Shown: positions 8,573 through 17,304, numbered from the stretch's first letter. The stretch: 64,000 bases of DNA from Burkholderia sp. GAS332 (GCA_900142905.1 FSRV01000002.1:4154001-4218000); one strand, 5' to 3'. Notes: generated by a model not told the origin, from the letters alone. Translations and numbers: made by a program.

Positions 8573-9499
8573 TCAAACGAGTGGCTTCGCCTCGCTCTGC
8601 AGCTCGTCGAACAGCCAATCCCGAAACAGCTTCACCGTCGATGTCCGGCTCTTCTTTTCCTCGGCGCATACAAAGTGAAAGAAAAGCCCGGTCGGGATCT
8701 CCGGTCCGAACGGAATCATCAGCCGCCCGGCCCGCACGTCCTGCGCGGCCAGCACGCGCCGGCCCAGTACGACACCCGTGCCTTCGACCGCCGCCTGGAG
8801 TGCGTGGTCCGCGTGATTGAAAAACACGCCGCGCGTCGCATCGATTTTCATGCCCGCGTGCTTGAGCCACTCCGACCAGCCCGTGGCCGCCGGATCGACC
8901 ATCCGCAGGGACTCGTCGTGAATCAAAGGTACGTGGGCGAGATCGTCGGGCGTGAGCGGCTGACCTAGCGGGTTGCGCAACGTCGGGCTGCACATCGGCA
9001 CCACGGATTCCTCGACCAGGCGCTCCACATGTAAGCCCGCTGTATCGATGCGGCCAAAGCGAATCGCCACGTCCACCCCTTCCTTGACGAAATCGCACAG
9101 TGCTAGAGAAGCGGACACGCGCGTTTTGATCTCGGGATGCAAATCGGTGAATTTCGAAAGACGCGGCACGAGCCATTTGGTCGTGAAGGCAGGACCCGCC
9201 GTGATGACCAGCCGCTGGGCGTCCCGCGTTGTATCGACCCAGGTCATCGCGCGCGTCAGATGGGTGAACCCGAGGCTGACCTCCTGGAAACAGCGCTTGC
9301 CGTGCTCAGTCAACTCGATCGCGCGGTTCGAGCGGCAAAACAGTTCGACGCCGAGGTACTCCTCGATGGTGCGGATCTGGTGGCTGACGGCAGCCGGTGT
9401 GACGCACAACTCTTCCGCGGCCTTCTTGAAGCTCATATGACGTGCGGCAGCTTCAAACGCGCGCAACGCATTCAACGGCGGCAATCGATATTTCATCAC
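8573..9499 (-). CDS. LysR family regulator, GcvA-like
   Basis: 308 residues. The N-terminal winged helix starts with LPPLNALRAFEAAARHMSF and continues with AAEELCVTPAAVSHQI, the pattern of the GcvA branch of LysR regulators. The effector domain (about 95-300) binds an unknown ligand. It is divergent from the CidA/CidB-like pair, with 323 nt between. LysR genes next to cid/lrg operons are known in Gram-positive bacteria (CidR), so control of the pair is possible. The large gap, with a gene relic in it, weakens that inference. Confidence 0.8.
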   Translation of the reverse strand: MMKYRLPPLNALRAFEAAARHMSFKKAAEELCVTPAAVSHQIRTIEEYLGVELFCRSNRAIELTEHGKRCFQEVSLGFTHLTRAMTWVDTTRDAQRLVITAGPAFTTKWLVPRLSKFTDLHPEIKTRVSASLALCDFVKEGVDVAIRFGRIDTAGLHVERLVEESVVPMCSPTLRNPLGQPLTPDDLAHVPLIHDESLRMVDPAATGWSEWLKHAGMKIDATRGVFFNHADHALQAAVEGTGVVLGRRVLAAQDVRAGRLMIPFGPEIPTGLFFHFVCAEEKKSRTSTVKLFRDWLFDELQSEAKPLV

Positions 9500-9563
9500 A
9501 TCCGGACTTTAGCCAAAGTAACGCAAGCGCAGGGATTATTGACGCTTTTCTAACTATTAGAAA

Positions 9564-9683
9564 GTGATATTCAAGTCGCATAACGCCTGGATCTGGCGCG
9601 ACGTCGTCATGCGGATGGCCGATCAGTTGACCGCGAACCTTGAGGCTTTCGTTGCGGGTGCGCCGGGCAACTGCGTCGCCTAA
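9564..9683 (+). pseudogene. Possible C-terminal relic of a 2-hydroxyacid dehydrogenase
   Basis: An open stretch of 39 codons ending at TAA 9681-9683 reads DVVMRMADQLTANLEAFVAG near its middle. This resembles the last helix of D-isomer-specific 2-hydroxyacid dehydrogenases (helix, then NLEAFxAG). A stop lies just upstream in frame at 9558, so only the end of a gene could be left. The match is short and by eye. Confidence 0.2.
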
Positions 9684-9778
9684 CGGCCGCGCGTGGTCGG
9701 CGTGTAGTGAGCAAAACTAACCCGAGGCTGCGAATTACTCGCTTTTCCCGCTAACCGGCTGATGCCATAGTCGTACCG

Positions 9779-9808
9779 ATCCGGCGCCACTGTGGTGCCG
9801 CTTCGGAT
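9779..9808 (+). promoter_or_regulatory. Leader hairpin in front of the cidA-like gene
   Basis: The outer arms ATCC (9779-9782) and GGAT (9805-9808) enclose a second near-perfect stem, GGCGCCAC (9783-9790) with GTGGTGCC (9792-9799). The structure ends just before AGAGAG, the likely ribosome site for ATG 9823. It may act in transcript stability or in access to the ribosome site, or it may simply be a dyad operator. Confidence 0.35.
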
Positions 9809-9822
9809 AGAGAGTCCTGATC

Positions 9823-10185
9823 ATGTTCGGCTTCGCCTTTTATATCGCCATGTATCTGATCGGCAGCTACCTGTCGGCGCGATTTGCGCTGCCGGTACCG
9901 GGGGCGATCATCGGACTCGGCCTGGTGTTCGCCGTCCTGACCGTGCGAGGCAAAGTGGACGCACCACTCAAGGTCTCGTCCGATGGACTGCTGCGCTACC
10001 TGGCGTTGATGCTGGTGCCGACCTGTGTTGGCGTCGTCAACCTGATTCACAGCGTGCCGGCGGGCATCTTGAGTCTGATCCTGGTGCTGGTTCTCGCTTT
10101 GGTGGCCGGCTGTCTCGCCACCGCATGGATCGCCAACACGCTGCTCGCTCGCCGTCACGCCGCGACCGGCCCGGTTGCATCATAA
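9823..10185 (+). CDS. CidA/LrgA family holin-like protein
   Basis: 120 residues with four predicted membrane helices. It begins with GFAFYIAMYLIGSYL and LPVPGAIIGLGLVFA, the conserved P-x-P-G-x-[IV]-x-G loop of CidA/LrgA proteins. These small membrane proteins pair with CidB/LrgB and are linked to murein hydrolase control, programmed lysis or pyruvate/acetate transport. The partner gene follows 14 nt downstream, so the two form an operon. AGAGAG precedes the ATG. Confidence 0.85.
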   Translation: MFGFAFYIAMYLIGSYLSARFALPVPGAIIGLGLVFAVLTVRGKVDAPLKVSSDGLLRYLALMLVPTCVGVVNLIHSVPAGILSLILVLVLALVAGCLATAWIANTLLARRHAATGPVAS

Positions 10186-10199
10186 ATTACAACCTACAG

Positions 10200-10898
10200 A
10201 TGCTTGCTATGTCGATTTTCAGCAGTCCCCTAGGTCTCGTTGCGCTGACAATCGCGGCCTACTCGGCCGGCAACTGGTTGTATCTGCGCTCGGGGAAACT
10301 GCCCGTGCTGCAACCGGTCATGATCGCGACGATTGCGCTGGTGGCCCTGTTGCTGAGTACCGGCTTACCGTACAGCCAGTACTTCAACGCCACCAGCGTG
10401 TTGCATAGCCTGCTGGGTCCGGCGGTGGTCGCGCTCGCCGTGCCGCTCTATGAGAACGTGCACAAAGCGCGCGCGGTGCTGCTGCCCATCGTGCTTGCAA
10501 CGCTGCTCGGCGGCCTCGCGGTCACCGGCAGTGCGCTGCTGCTGGGCCATGTGTTTGGGTTGAGTCCGCTGATGGAGCGGGCGCTCAGCACCAAATCCGT
10601 GACGACACCGATTGCCCTGTCGGTGGCTGACAAGATCGGCGGGTCGGTACCGCTGACGATCCTCGGCGTATTCGTTACCGGGCTGGCCGGTGTCACATTG
10701 ACGCCGTTCCTCCTGAAAGCCATTGGCGTGGACAGTCCGGCCGTGAAAGGCTTTACGCTCGGCGTGACGTCCCACACCTTCGGCATTACGCGCGCTGTCG
10801 AGTTCGGCTCGGAGGCCGTGGCCTTCGCCACGCTCGGCATGGCGCTCATGGGCTGCGCTTCGGCAGTCCTCGTTCCGGCGATTTACCGTTTGTTCTGA
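10200..10898 (+). CDS. CidB/LrgB family membrane protein
   Basis: 232 residues with seven or so hydrophobic helices. Family marks include LLGPAVVALAVPLYE, then LSTKSVTTPIA, and near the end GVTSHTFGITRA, all typical of the LrgB family. It is the partner of the upstream CidA-like protein; together they form a membrane system tied to cell lysis control or to pyruvate uptake. ATG 10200 and ATG 10209 are both possible starts, and neither has a good ribosome site, so translational coupling to the upstream gene is likely. The gene converges on the MFS gene. Confidence 0.85.
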   Translation: MLAMSIFSSPLGLVALTIAAYSAGNWLYLRSGKLPVLQPVMIATIALVALLLSTGLPYSQYFNATSVLHSLLGPAVVALAVPLYENVHKARAVLLPIVLATLLGGLAVTGSALLLGHVFGLSPLMERALSTKSVTTPIALSVADKIGGSVPLTILGVFVTGLAGVTLTPFLLKAIGVDSPAVKGFTLGVTSHTFGITRAVEFGSEAVAFATLGMALMGCASAVLVPAIYRLF

Positions 10899-10955
10899 CC
10901 GACCAATCGGGCTTTGCTTGCGCGGTAGGCCACCAGGCTGTCCCGCGCGTCTCGT

Positions 10956-12206
10956 CTATGAAGCCACGGGGGTATGTCCCGCAGCGTGCGAACGATCGTA
11001 GGCGAGCATCGTCAGGAAGCTAAGCAGGAAGCCGACTCCGCCGAGCAGCAGCAGACCAACCTCTCCTAGCATCGGTAGCAGATTGGTGAGTAAACCTGTT
11101 ACGACCCATGCGACAGCCATCACCGAACCCGCGACGCCAAGCGCCCAACCTTGCCGGTCCTCGCTGACCGCATCTGAAAAGGCCGTATACATCGCCGTGT
11201 ACGCCACCATGTCGAAACAGCCGACCAAGGTAGCGAGGCACCACAACGCGATTTCGTGCGGAAAAAGCGCGGACAGAATTTGGCACACGCCGGCGATCAG
11301 CAAACCGGTCTTCGCGATGTCAATGACATTCCATACGCGCAGCATAAGTCGTACGACAAACAGCAGACCCAGCACGAAGCAGATGCCGATCACACCACTG
11401 AAAAGACCGAGTTGCGAACTCGTGTAGTGAAAACGCGTCTGCAACAGCAACATGATGGTTTGAAGATACAGACCATAGCCGACCTGCATCAGGAAGAAGA
11501 CCACGGAAAGAAGCGCAATTTTCCTGTGCGTCGCCGCCTGAGCGATGATGCGCAACGGCAGCATCAGGTCGATCCTGGCCGCGCCCAAGGGCGCCGAGGT
11601 ATCGCGGTAGGATGTCCATGTCCAGATTCCGCACGCCAACGACAGGGCTGCGACCAGCATGAACGGCGTACCGTAGTTGAAAAGCGGCAAGATAGTCCGA
11701 TCGGAGGTCACGCCGCCGAGTATCGGCCCGATGATCACGCCGGCGCTGAAGGCGAGCGACATGATGCTCATGTTGTAGGCCTTGTTTTCAGGCGTGCTCA
11801 TATCAGTGATAGCCGCCTGCGCGATGCCCTGACAGCCAGCCATCAGGCCGCTCAGACCGCGGCCGAGCAGTAACAGCCACACGCTTGGCCACAGCGCACC
11901 GCATGCCATCAGCAGGTAACTGACCGATAAGCCCAGCACGCAAACCAGGATGATCTTCCGTCGTCCGTACCGGTCGGATAGCTCGCCCATCAGTGAGGAA
12001 CCGAAGAACATGCAGAACGGATAGATTCCGTAACCGAGGCCTAGATAGAAGTTACGCTGGTGAGCGCCGATACTGGACGACAGGATGCCCGCTTGCGGAT
12101 CGTTGAAGATGGCGGACATCATGGGATAGACGAGGCCGAAGCCCATTGCATCGATCGCAATGGCAAGCAGGCAGGGGCCGAGTAGTTTCAGATTAAGTTT
12201 CGACAT
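10956..12206 (-). CDS. MFS transporter
   Basis: 416 residues with twelve predicted membrane helices. The loop between helices 2 and 3 reads GELSDRYGRRKI, the major-facilitator signature (G-x-x-x-D-R-x-G-R-R), and LLLLGRGLSGLMAGCQG lies in helix 4. The layout resembles tetracycline/multidrug proton antiporters of the DHA1 group. It is probably an exporter of a small hydrophobic compound. It is divergent from a LysR gene, the likely regulator. The frame is open to 12257, but ATG 12206 puts the start just before the first helix and clear of the regulator's promoter. Confidence 0.8.
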   Translation of the reverse strand: MSKLNLKLLGPCLLAIAIDAMGFGLVYPMMSAIFNDPQAGILSSSIGAHQRNFYLGLGYGIYPFCMFFGSSLMGELSDRYGRRKIILVCVLGLSVSYLLMACGALWPSVWLLLLGRGLSGLMAGCQGIAQAAITDMSTPENKAYNMSIMSLAFSAGVIIGPILGGVTSDRTILPLFNYGTPFMLVAALSLACGIWTWTSYRDTSAPLGAARIDLMLPLRIIAQAATHRKIALLSVVFFLMQVGYGLYLQTIMLLLQTRFHYTSSQLGLFSGVIGICFVLGLLFVVRLMLRVWNVIDIAKTGLLIAGVCQILSALFPHEIALWCLATLVGCFDMVAYTAMYTAFSDAVSEDRQGWALGVAGSVMAVAWVVTGLLTNLLPMLGEVGLLLLGGVGFLLSFLTMLAYDRSHAAGHTPVAS

Positions 12207-12317
12207 GTGTGACGCTGAATGCGGAATGAGGACGCTCAGCGTAGCGTCGGAGACCATGGCGTCGGTAGGTCTCCCGGTCCAATTACACCTATCGGAAAAG
12301 CTGATACGATCCAGGCC

Positions 12318-13247
12318 ATGGATCTATTAGCCGCTATGCGTATCTACGTTCGGGTAGTCGAGCGAGGCAGCATGTCAGCTGCGGCGCGAGACCTGGGCAT
12401 TGGTCAGCCGGCCGTTAGTGAGCGCATCGAGCGGCTGGAGCGAGATCTGGGTGTGCGTCTACTGCGGCGGAATACGCGCGTCCTCGCTTGCACTGACGAA
12501 GGCACCGTTTTCTACACGCGTAGCAAAGCAGTGCTTGAGGCGGCCGAGGATGCACGCGCTTCCGTAGCGCTTGGCGAGCCGGTTGTGCGTGGTGTGCTTC
12601 GCATCGCTGCTCCGCAAAGCCTGGGTGAAGTGGTATTGCCTGCGATGCTGTTGCGCATGCGTGAACAACATCCGCAATTGCGCATCGATCTGATCTTGAA
12701 TGACAGGGTCGTCGACCCCGTGACCGAAGGCGTGGATATTTCGCTACGACTCGGACATCCGGGCGAGGGTAGTTTCGTTGTGCGACCCTTGGGTCATGTG
12801 CGTCGTGTTCTGGTGGCCGCACCGAACTATCTTGCCCGGCACGCGCCCGTTGCCGAACCACACATGTTGGCCGCGCATCCGTTCATTCGCGTGATGGGCC
12901 TTTTCTCGGATGATCAATTGGCGCTGGTTGACCCGCAGAAGTTGATCGTGCATACGCCTATTAGCGCCGTAGTGAGCACGAGCCACTGGCGGCCGATGTA
13001 CGACATGCTGCTGGCAGGCGCGGGAATCGGCGTGATGCAGCAACACGCTTGTGCAGAGGCGCTGAGTGACGGCAGGCTGATACAGATCCTGCCTGACTAT
13101 ACCGTGCCAGGTTTCGATCTCAATGCGCTCTTTCCGGCCGTGCGGCCGGTTCCGTCAAAGACGCGCGCGATGATGGCTATGCTCGAGCAATATTTGCCGG
13201 AGGCGCTACAGGAAGTAGGGCGCAGCGCGAAGCGGGCCACGGGCTAA
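12318..13247 (+). CDS. LysR family transcriptional regulator
   Basis: 309 residues. The N-terminus reads MDLLAAMRIYVRVVERGSMS, then ARDLGIGQPAVSERIERLE, a standard LysR winged helix of the group that acts on neighbouring exporters or dehydrogenases. The effector domain starts near residue 90. ATG 12318 begins the conserved domain at once, so the longer frame from 12219 is rejected. The gene is divergent from the MFS exporter. Its last codons (SAKRATG) and the following 54 nt belong to a 75-bp repeat that is also found at the end of the Sui1-like gene. Confidence 0.8.
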   Translation: MDLLAAMRIYVRVVERGSMSAAARDLGIGQPAVSERIERLERDLGVRLLRRNTRVLACTDEGTVFYTRSKAVLEAAEDARASVALGEPVVRGVLRIAAPQSLGEVVLPAMLLRMREQHPQLRIDLILNDRVVDPVTEGVDISLRLGHPGEGSFVVRPLGHVRRVLVAAPNYLARHAPVAEPHMLAAHPFIRVMGLFSDDQLALVDPQKLIVHTPISAVVSTSHWRPMYDMLLAGAGIGVMQQHACAEALSDGRLIQILPDYTVPGFDLNALFPAVRPVPSKTRAMMAMLEQYLPEALQEVGRSAKRATG

Positions 13248-13297
13248 TCGCTTCAATGACCGACGGCGCGATGAGTTCAATGGACCGTGTGCGGTCA
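13223..13297 (+). repeat. Dispersed 75-bp repeat, copy 1
   Basis: This segment covers the last codons of the LysR gene, its TAA stop and 54 nt of downstream sequence. It aligns without gaps to 28392-28466 at the end of the Sui1-like gene, with about 59 of 75 positions equal by eye, including CAGCGCGAAGCGGGC and GGGCTAATCGCTTCA. Both copies have the stop codon at the same place. See the findings. Confidence 0.6.
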
Positions 13298-13399
13298 GGA
13301 GCCGACACTCGAACGACAACGCCAGATCGTTGACAACGCATCGTTTGAATTGCTGTAATGCGTCTCGGTGCTCTGGTCAGCCTTTCCTTCGGAGTCGTT

Positions 13400-13951
13400 G
13401 TGCGAGAAAAAACATTTGCTCTTGCTCTAATTCCGTTCGTGCTGGCCTTACTGACCGCGTGCACGGCCGAGGTCCCGGTAAATAGCAACAGACCTCCGAT
13501 ACCGTCGGCTGACGACGTAGCGAAACGTTGCCTCGCTCATGCAGCAGGCAGCGGCGAGCCACTTCTGACGGTGGGCGAAATGAACGCGTTGCAATGGCGT
13601 CGCTACGTCAGTTGTGCGTTGACCAGCAACTTGTTTGTAGATGCAAACGGCGATCTCGGCAATCCGGAAGCGATCGTATCTCTCCGGCTTGATTCTGACG
13701 GTTCGGTAAGCTCTGTCACGCTGCTACACACGAGCGGCAACGACGCGTGGGACGCCGCGGTACAACGTGCGATTGTCGCTGCTTCGCCGTTACCGCCAGC
13801 ACCGCCCAATCAAAACGTGTCGAGGGTTGACTTCCATTTCCGGCCTCGGCCTCGCCCGGTCGGAATTGGAGGCAGCACAGGAATCTCGGGCGAAAGCCAT
13901 TGGTCAGTCGTGCATTGCATAACTGTGGGACGTGCCGGAACGTGCGAATAG
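13400..13951 (+). CDS. TonB-C-like lipoprotein
   Basis: 183 residues. It opens with a lipoprotein signal, REKTFALALIPFVLALLTAC, with the lipobox LTAC placing the acylated cysteine at residue 21. The region LRLDSDGSVSSVTLLHTSGN, followed by DAWDAAVQRAI, matches the C-terminal domain shared by TonB and TolA proteins. It is probably an outer-membrane-anchored protein with a TonB/TolA-like domain and unknown partner. GGAG lies five bases before GTG 13400, so I prefer this start to ATG 13358, which would put 14 residues before the signal. The next gene follows after 14 nt. Confidence 0.6.
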   Translation: MREKTFALALIPFVLALLTACTAEVPVNSNRPPIPSADDVAKRCLAHAAGSGEPLLTVGEMNALQWRRYVSCALTSNLFVDANGDLGNPEAIVSLRLDSDGSVSSVTLLHTSGNDAWDAAVQRAIVAASPLPPAPPNQNVSRVDFHFRPRPRPVGIGGSTGISGESHWSVVHCITVGRAGTCE

Positions 13952-13965
13952 CGCTTCCGCGGCTT

Positions 13966-14394
13966 ATGAAACCTACCCGTCTGGCCTTTACTCTCGCTTT
14001 GTTCTGCATGATGGTTGCTGGCAAGGCAGCCGAACCCTCACCCTCGATCACGCTCGAAGGAACCCTGGAGGTCGGGGAGTTTTATGGACCGCCCAATTAC
14101 GGTGAGAACCCAAGCGGCGACCGCATCGAGCATTCGCTGTTTCTGCAGTTGCCCGCCACGCCAACGACGCAGCTTGGCAATTCCGAGGCATTAGCCAAGC
14201 TTGGCCCCGACGCTCGGGGGACGTATTTTGTTCAGGTCGTTGTTCACGACCAGGAGTTGTCAGCAGCCGAAAAAGCAGTCGGTCACAGAGTGCAAATCGT
14301 AGGCGTTCCGTTTGTACCGCTGACGGGTCACCACAGAACGCCGTTACTCATAGACGTGAGAGCGCTCAAGCCGATTGGCTCGTGGAGTTGGTAG
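13966..14394 (+). CDS. Secreted hypothetical protein, DUF4431-like
   Basis: 142 residues with a signal peptide (MKPTRLAFTLALFCMMVAGKA, cleavage near residue 22). The mature part starts with ITLEGTLEVGEFYGPPNYGE, a pattern that I associate with DUF4431 proteins (G-T-L ... G-P-P-N-Y). The function of that family is not known. It lies 14 nt after the TonB-C-like lipoprotein gene, so the two may be co-transcribed and both act in the periplasm. I chose ATG 13966 because it starts the signal peptide. Confidence 0.55.
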   Translation: MKPTRLAFTLALFCMMVAGKAAEPSPSITLEGTLEVGEFYGPPNYGENPSGDRIEHSLFLQLPATPTTQLGNSEALAKLGPDARGTYFVQVVVHDQELSAAEKAVGHRVQIVGVPFVPLTGHHRTPLLIDVRALKPIGSWSW

Positions 14395-14604
14395 ATCTGG
14401 CGCATCCATCTGGTGATTGGCCGCTTTGGGAATCGGTCAGCATGACGTTCGTCACGTCATGCAGGGGCGTTCGCAACGTCCGCTCGAGCGTGCCACGAGT
14501 CTGCAACGGCTCGGTTTCTGGCAGCTGCGTCTGGCGGCAGTCGGCCACGAACGGCCATTAGGTATCGCCTCATAGATTGTTAGCAATCACCTGACGGAAG
14601 CGGA

Positions 14605-15375
14605 CTAGACCGCGCATATTGTCCCCTTGTTTGGACCTTGAGCGGGGACTTCAAGGGCATTCAGTACTGCAAGAAGATTACGCTGGCGGTGTGTCGGCAA
14701 ATTTAATCGCCAGCGCAGTGCTCCATAAGTGATAGTCAGTAAATAGCTCGCGTACACAATTCCGAAGATCGAATTAAACACCACGGTCGCTGACAATCCG
14801 TTTTCGCTCGGCTCACCGTGTCCTAGATATGCGAACAGAGGGAAGGCCAATAGGGCGAACGCGCCGAACACAGAGGCCTGCTTCCATCTGCTTCTTCCCC
14901 AAAAACGAGGGAGTCGCGGTAGGTAGTAAATCTGACTGTCCGGCATGGTCCCCTCGAGGGACCCGGCCGCGAACGCCACGAAAACACGCTGGTCGGCACG
15001 ATTGCGAAGACCATAAACAAGATGTTGGCCAGACAATGCTTCTGATGCAATTGCGAGGCGTATGCTATCGCCCTCCGCAAGCGGTAACTCCACCTTACTG
15101 TAATAGGGGATGAGATTTTCTGGCGTATATAGGACGACAGAGACGCCATTCACCTGAAATCGAAACGAACGCATTGTTCCGTGGTTAGAACTAGTTCCGT
15201 TCCAATCGGTTGTCACCGTAAACTTTGTGCACTCTAACTCGGCTACTTCGCCTTCTAGCTGGACGATCTGCGCGTGCCGCAACCGATCCTTGACGTCGTC
15301 TGAGAGATTCTCCTGGACATCGCTCGGCGTACCGGTTGAGGAAGGATGATCTCGTGTTTTGAGTCGGTGTGCCAT
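14605..15375 (-). CDS. Hypothetical membrane protein, probable 5' frameshift
   Basis: From ATG 15375 the product is 256 residues: a soluble part (about 1-150) with strand-rich sequence (VAELECTKFTVTTDW, FQVNGVSVVLYTPEN) and two C-terminal membrane helices (ASVFGAFALLAFPLFAYLG and FNSIFGIVYASYLLTITYG). I do not recognise it. No ribosome site precedes this ATG. Another frame from ATG 15518 codes for a plausible N-terminal membrane helix (TTMLVIASALSVVAFFFN) and then runs out at about 15255. The two parts look like one gene split by a frameshift near 15340-15380, or by programmed slippage. Function unknown. Confidence 0.5.
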   Translation of the reverse strand: MAHRLKTRDHPSSTGTPSDVQENLSDDVKDRLRHAQIVQLEGEVAELECTKFTVTTDWNGTSSNHGTMRSFRFQVNGVSVVLYTPENLIPYYSKVELPLAEGDSIRLAIASEALSGQHLVYGLRNRADQRVFVAFAAGSLEGTMPDSQIYYLPRLPRFWGRSRWKQASVFGAFALLAFPLFAYLGHGEPSENGLSATVVFNSIFGIVYASYLLTITYGALRWRLNLPTHRQRNLLAVLNALEVPAQGPNKGTICAV

Positions 15376-15630
15376 TCGCTGAGGGGAAAAGTACAATTGA
15401 AGAAGAATGCCACGACCGAAAGGGCCGACGCAATCACCAACATCGTGGTCGGTTTCGCCCAATGAGAATGACCGACACCGACCGATTTATGCTTGTCAAA
15501 TAGCCTTCGATCGCCCATTAGCGGTCCGTGGCGCATCCCGCGAATTTGATGGTGTTATTGCAATTTGCGTGGCAACTTACTCAACATTCGACAGGTGGGT
15601 ACATTTGGTCGAACTACTACAGGAGGGAAT

Positions 15631-16056
15631 ATGTCTGAGCGCGACACAAAGCTCCACGGTTGCTGGCGGTTGGTTTCTTTTGATACTGAGCTTCAGGATT
15701 CAAAGGAGCGCACTCAACCGTGGGGCGCCGACCCCAATGGGTACCTTATTTTCGACTCTGGTGGGCGAATGATGGTACTGGTTACCGCAAAGGCGCGGGA
15801 GCCAGGGAATACAGATGAGAAACTGGTGGCACTTTTCCGTACGGTGATGGCCTATACAGGACGGTATCGGATAGATGGGGATAGGTTCATCACAAAGATC
15901 GACTCATCTTGGAATGAAGCCTGGAACGGCACTGAGCAGGAACGCTTCTACAAGCTTGATGGAGACACGCTCGACGTCAGTACGGCCTGGATGCCGAATC
16001 CGTTAGTATCAGAAAATCCAATAGGAAGGGCTATTCTCAGTTTTAGACGCGAGTAA
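15631..16056 (+). CDS. Lipocalin-like domain protein
   Basis: 141 residues matching the lipocalin-like fold of the PF13924 type: LHGCWRLVSFDTEL at the start, GYLIFDSGGRMMVLV, and TGRYRIDGDRFITKIDSSWN. Such small proteins are often found in fungal and bacterial secondary metabolism but have no defined activity. A strong AGGAGG lies at 15621-15626, so ATG 15631 is well supported. No signal peptide is seen. The neighbours give no clue to a role. Confidence 0.7.
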   Translation: MSERDTKLHGCWRLVSFDTELQDSKERTQPWGADPNGYLIFDSGGRMMVLVTAKAREPGNTDEKLVALFRTVMAYTGRYRIDGDRFITKIDSSWNEAWNGTEQERFYKLDGDTLDVSTAWMPNPLVSENPIGRAILSFRRE

Positions 16057-16360
16057 TTTTCCCTACGCTGAGTTCGCAACGAGTCGCTAGTTTGCAGGCC
16101 ATCAACTCGACGGTGAGTCTGGCAGCCAGGCAGCCACCTTTGAATGACCGCATTGTGGCGGCCTCTCGGTCGGCTTTGGACCGACCTGCGAAGGTTGCAA
16201 TCGGTCTCAGTGCGGCCAATTTCGCCCATTCGCCTCAATCGTCTACATCGTCGACAATCACAGAGGTCGCGTTTTCTCAAGCTCCGTGGCCAAGAGTCCC
16301 GTTGTAGACTTCACGTGCATCAAGCGCACGAAAACGATACAAATCACACAGGGGTTAGCT
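16057..16360. other. Intergenic region without gene
   Basis: 304 nt. One plus-strand frame (about 16092-16304) stays open but has no ribosome site and a biased Ser/Ala composition. The dyad CGGTCGGC-TTTG-GACCGACC around 16168-16187 is a plausible stem-loop. I see nothing else to annotate. Confidence 0.35.
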
Positions 16361-16867
16361 ATGCGTAGCTTCGCAAATTACATGCTTGGTGCCAGCGCCA
16401 TACTTGCCATGGCGCTGTATAGCGCCAGCTCTCACGCTGAGGACGCCGACCGCGCACAACTAATCAGTCAACTCATCCAGAGCCAGCAGGGCGACAAGGT
16501 CGAGCCCGTAGAAACGCAGCTCGCCCGGATGATGATGATGCAGGCGAAGCAAGCTAATCCCACCGTCGGGCCGGATAAGTGGCTCGCAGTACAAGGCGAT
16601 GTGAATGCGGCGGTAACCAATATGGTGGCCACAGGTGGCGGGGCAATCGAAACAATGACTCGCGCGGGTGTCGCCAATCTGTCGGATGCGGATCTTATCC
16701 ATCTGATTTCTATTTATCGCGATCCGGTCCTCGTCAAATACATGAGCGCTGTGTCGAATCCTGTCGTTCAGGCGCAAGTTCGGCAAGCGTCTATGGCTAC
16801 TGGGCTCCGGGTGAGCGCGTTGATCAATTCGGTTCTGGAGAAGAATGGACTACAAGGCATTCACTAG
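16361..16867 (+). CDS. Secreted hypothetical protein
   Basis: 168 residues with a clear signal peptide (SFANYMLGASAILAMALYSA, then SSHA-E, cleavage near residue 26). The mature part is helical and polar, with a Met run (ARMMMMQAK) and repeated short helices; it resembles small periplasmic proteins of the DUF2059 type, but I cannot confirm that. GGGG at 16351-16354 may serve as ribosome site. The 3' end overlaps the converging truncated TetR gene by 18 nt. Confidence 0.55.
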   Translation: MRSFANYMLGASAILAMALYSASSHAEDADRAQLISQLIQSQQGDKVEPVETQLARMMMMQAKQANPTVGPDKWLAVQGDVNAAVTNMVATGGGAIETMTRAGVANLSDADLIHLISIYRDPVLVKYMSAVSNPVVQAQVRQASMATGLRVSALINSVLEKNGLQGIH

Positions 16868-17209
16868 TCCAATGTCTGAGTGTGCGTCACTAGGCATGTC
16901 CACGTGATCGATTTCCGGGTTGCGTATCCACGGCGGTGAAGAGTTTTCGATGATGGACGCATAAGTCTCTCCACCATCTTCCATCGCCTTTTCCATCACT
17001 GCGGCGACCAGTGCGTCTTTTGATTTGAAGTGGTTGTAGAAACCGCCCTGCGTAAAGCCTGCCGCCTTCATCAGCTCGGCGAGCCCGACCGCATCGACGC
17101 CGCGCTCGCGAAACAGCTTCTCGGCGGCGGCCACGATCGCGTGCCGGTTTTCAACCGCCTGTTGCCTGGAAACACCCACACCCCCTCCCTTCGGCCGACA
17201 ACGGTCCAA
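16850..17209 (-). pseudogene. Truncated TetR family regulator
   Basis: 119 residues, where TetR proteins have about 190. The DNA-binding domain is complete: AIVAAAEKLFRERGVDAVGL, then MKAAGFTQGGFYNHFKSKDAL. After residue about 80 the sequence loses the family pattern and ends at a stop that overlaps the converging gene. The ligand domain is missing, so it is probably a broken gene, although the DNA-binding part could still be made. Two palindromes upstream (17229-17304) look like its operators. Confidence 0.6.
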
Positions 17210-17228
17210 TCAGACCCATCGAAAAATA

Positions 17229-17304
17229 CAATGTCGATCACCATTGACATTGGCGGGGCGGACGTCCACACTCTGCCTCAATGACAATGTCATTTGCCAT
17301 TGTC
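17229..17304. promoter_or_regulatory. Two palindromic candidate TetR operators
   Basis: Site 1: CAATGTC (17229-17235) and GACATTG (17246-17252) form a perfect inverted repeat with a 10-nt spacer. Site 2: GACAATG (17283-17289) and CATTGTC (17298-17304) form another with an 8-nt spacer. Both use the same ACAATG/CATTGT core and lie between the truncated TetR gene and the SDR remnant. They match the expected place for autoregulation and control of a divergent oxidoreductase gene. Confidence 0.5.

Larger units (their letters stand above)
9500..9822. other. Intergenic region between LysR and CidA-like gene
   Basis: 323 nt. Near the LysR gene is an A/T-rich segment (TTCTAACTATTAGAAAGTGA) containing the palindromic TTCTAA/TTAGAA, a plausible LysR box. 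The middle holds a short relic open frame (9564-9683), and the 3' end holds a hairpin leader before the cidA-like gene. No intact gene is present. Confidence 0.4.

Noticed and set aside
14395..14604. Open frames in the gap after the DUF4431-like gene
   Set aside because: They are short with no ribosome site or family pattern; treated as non-coding.
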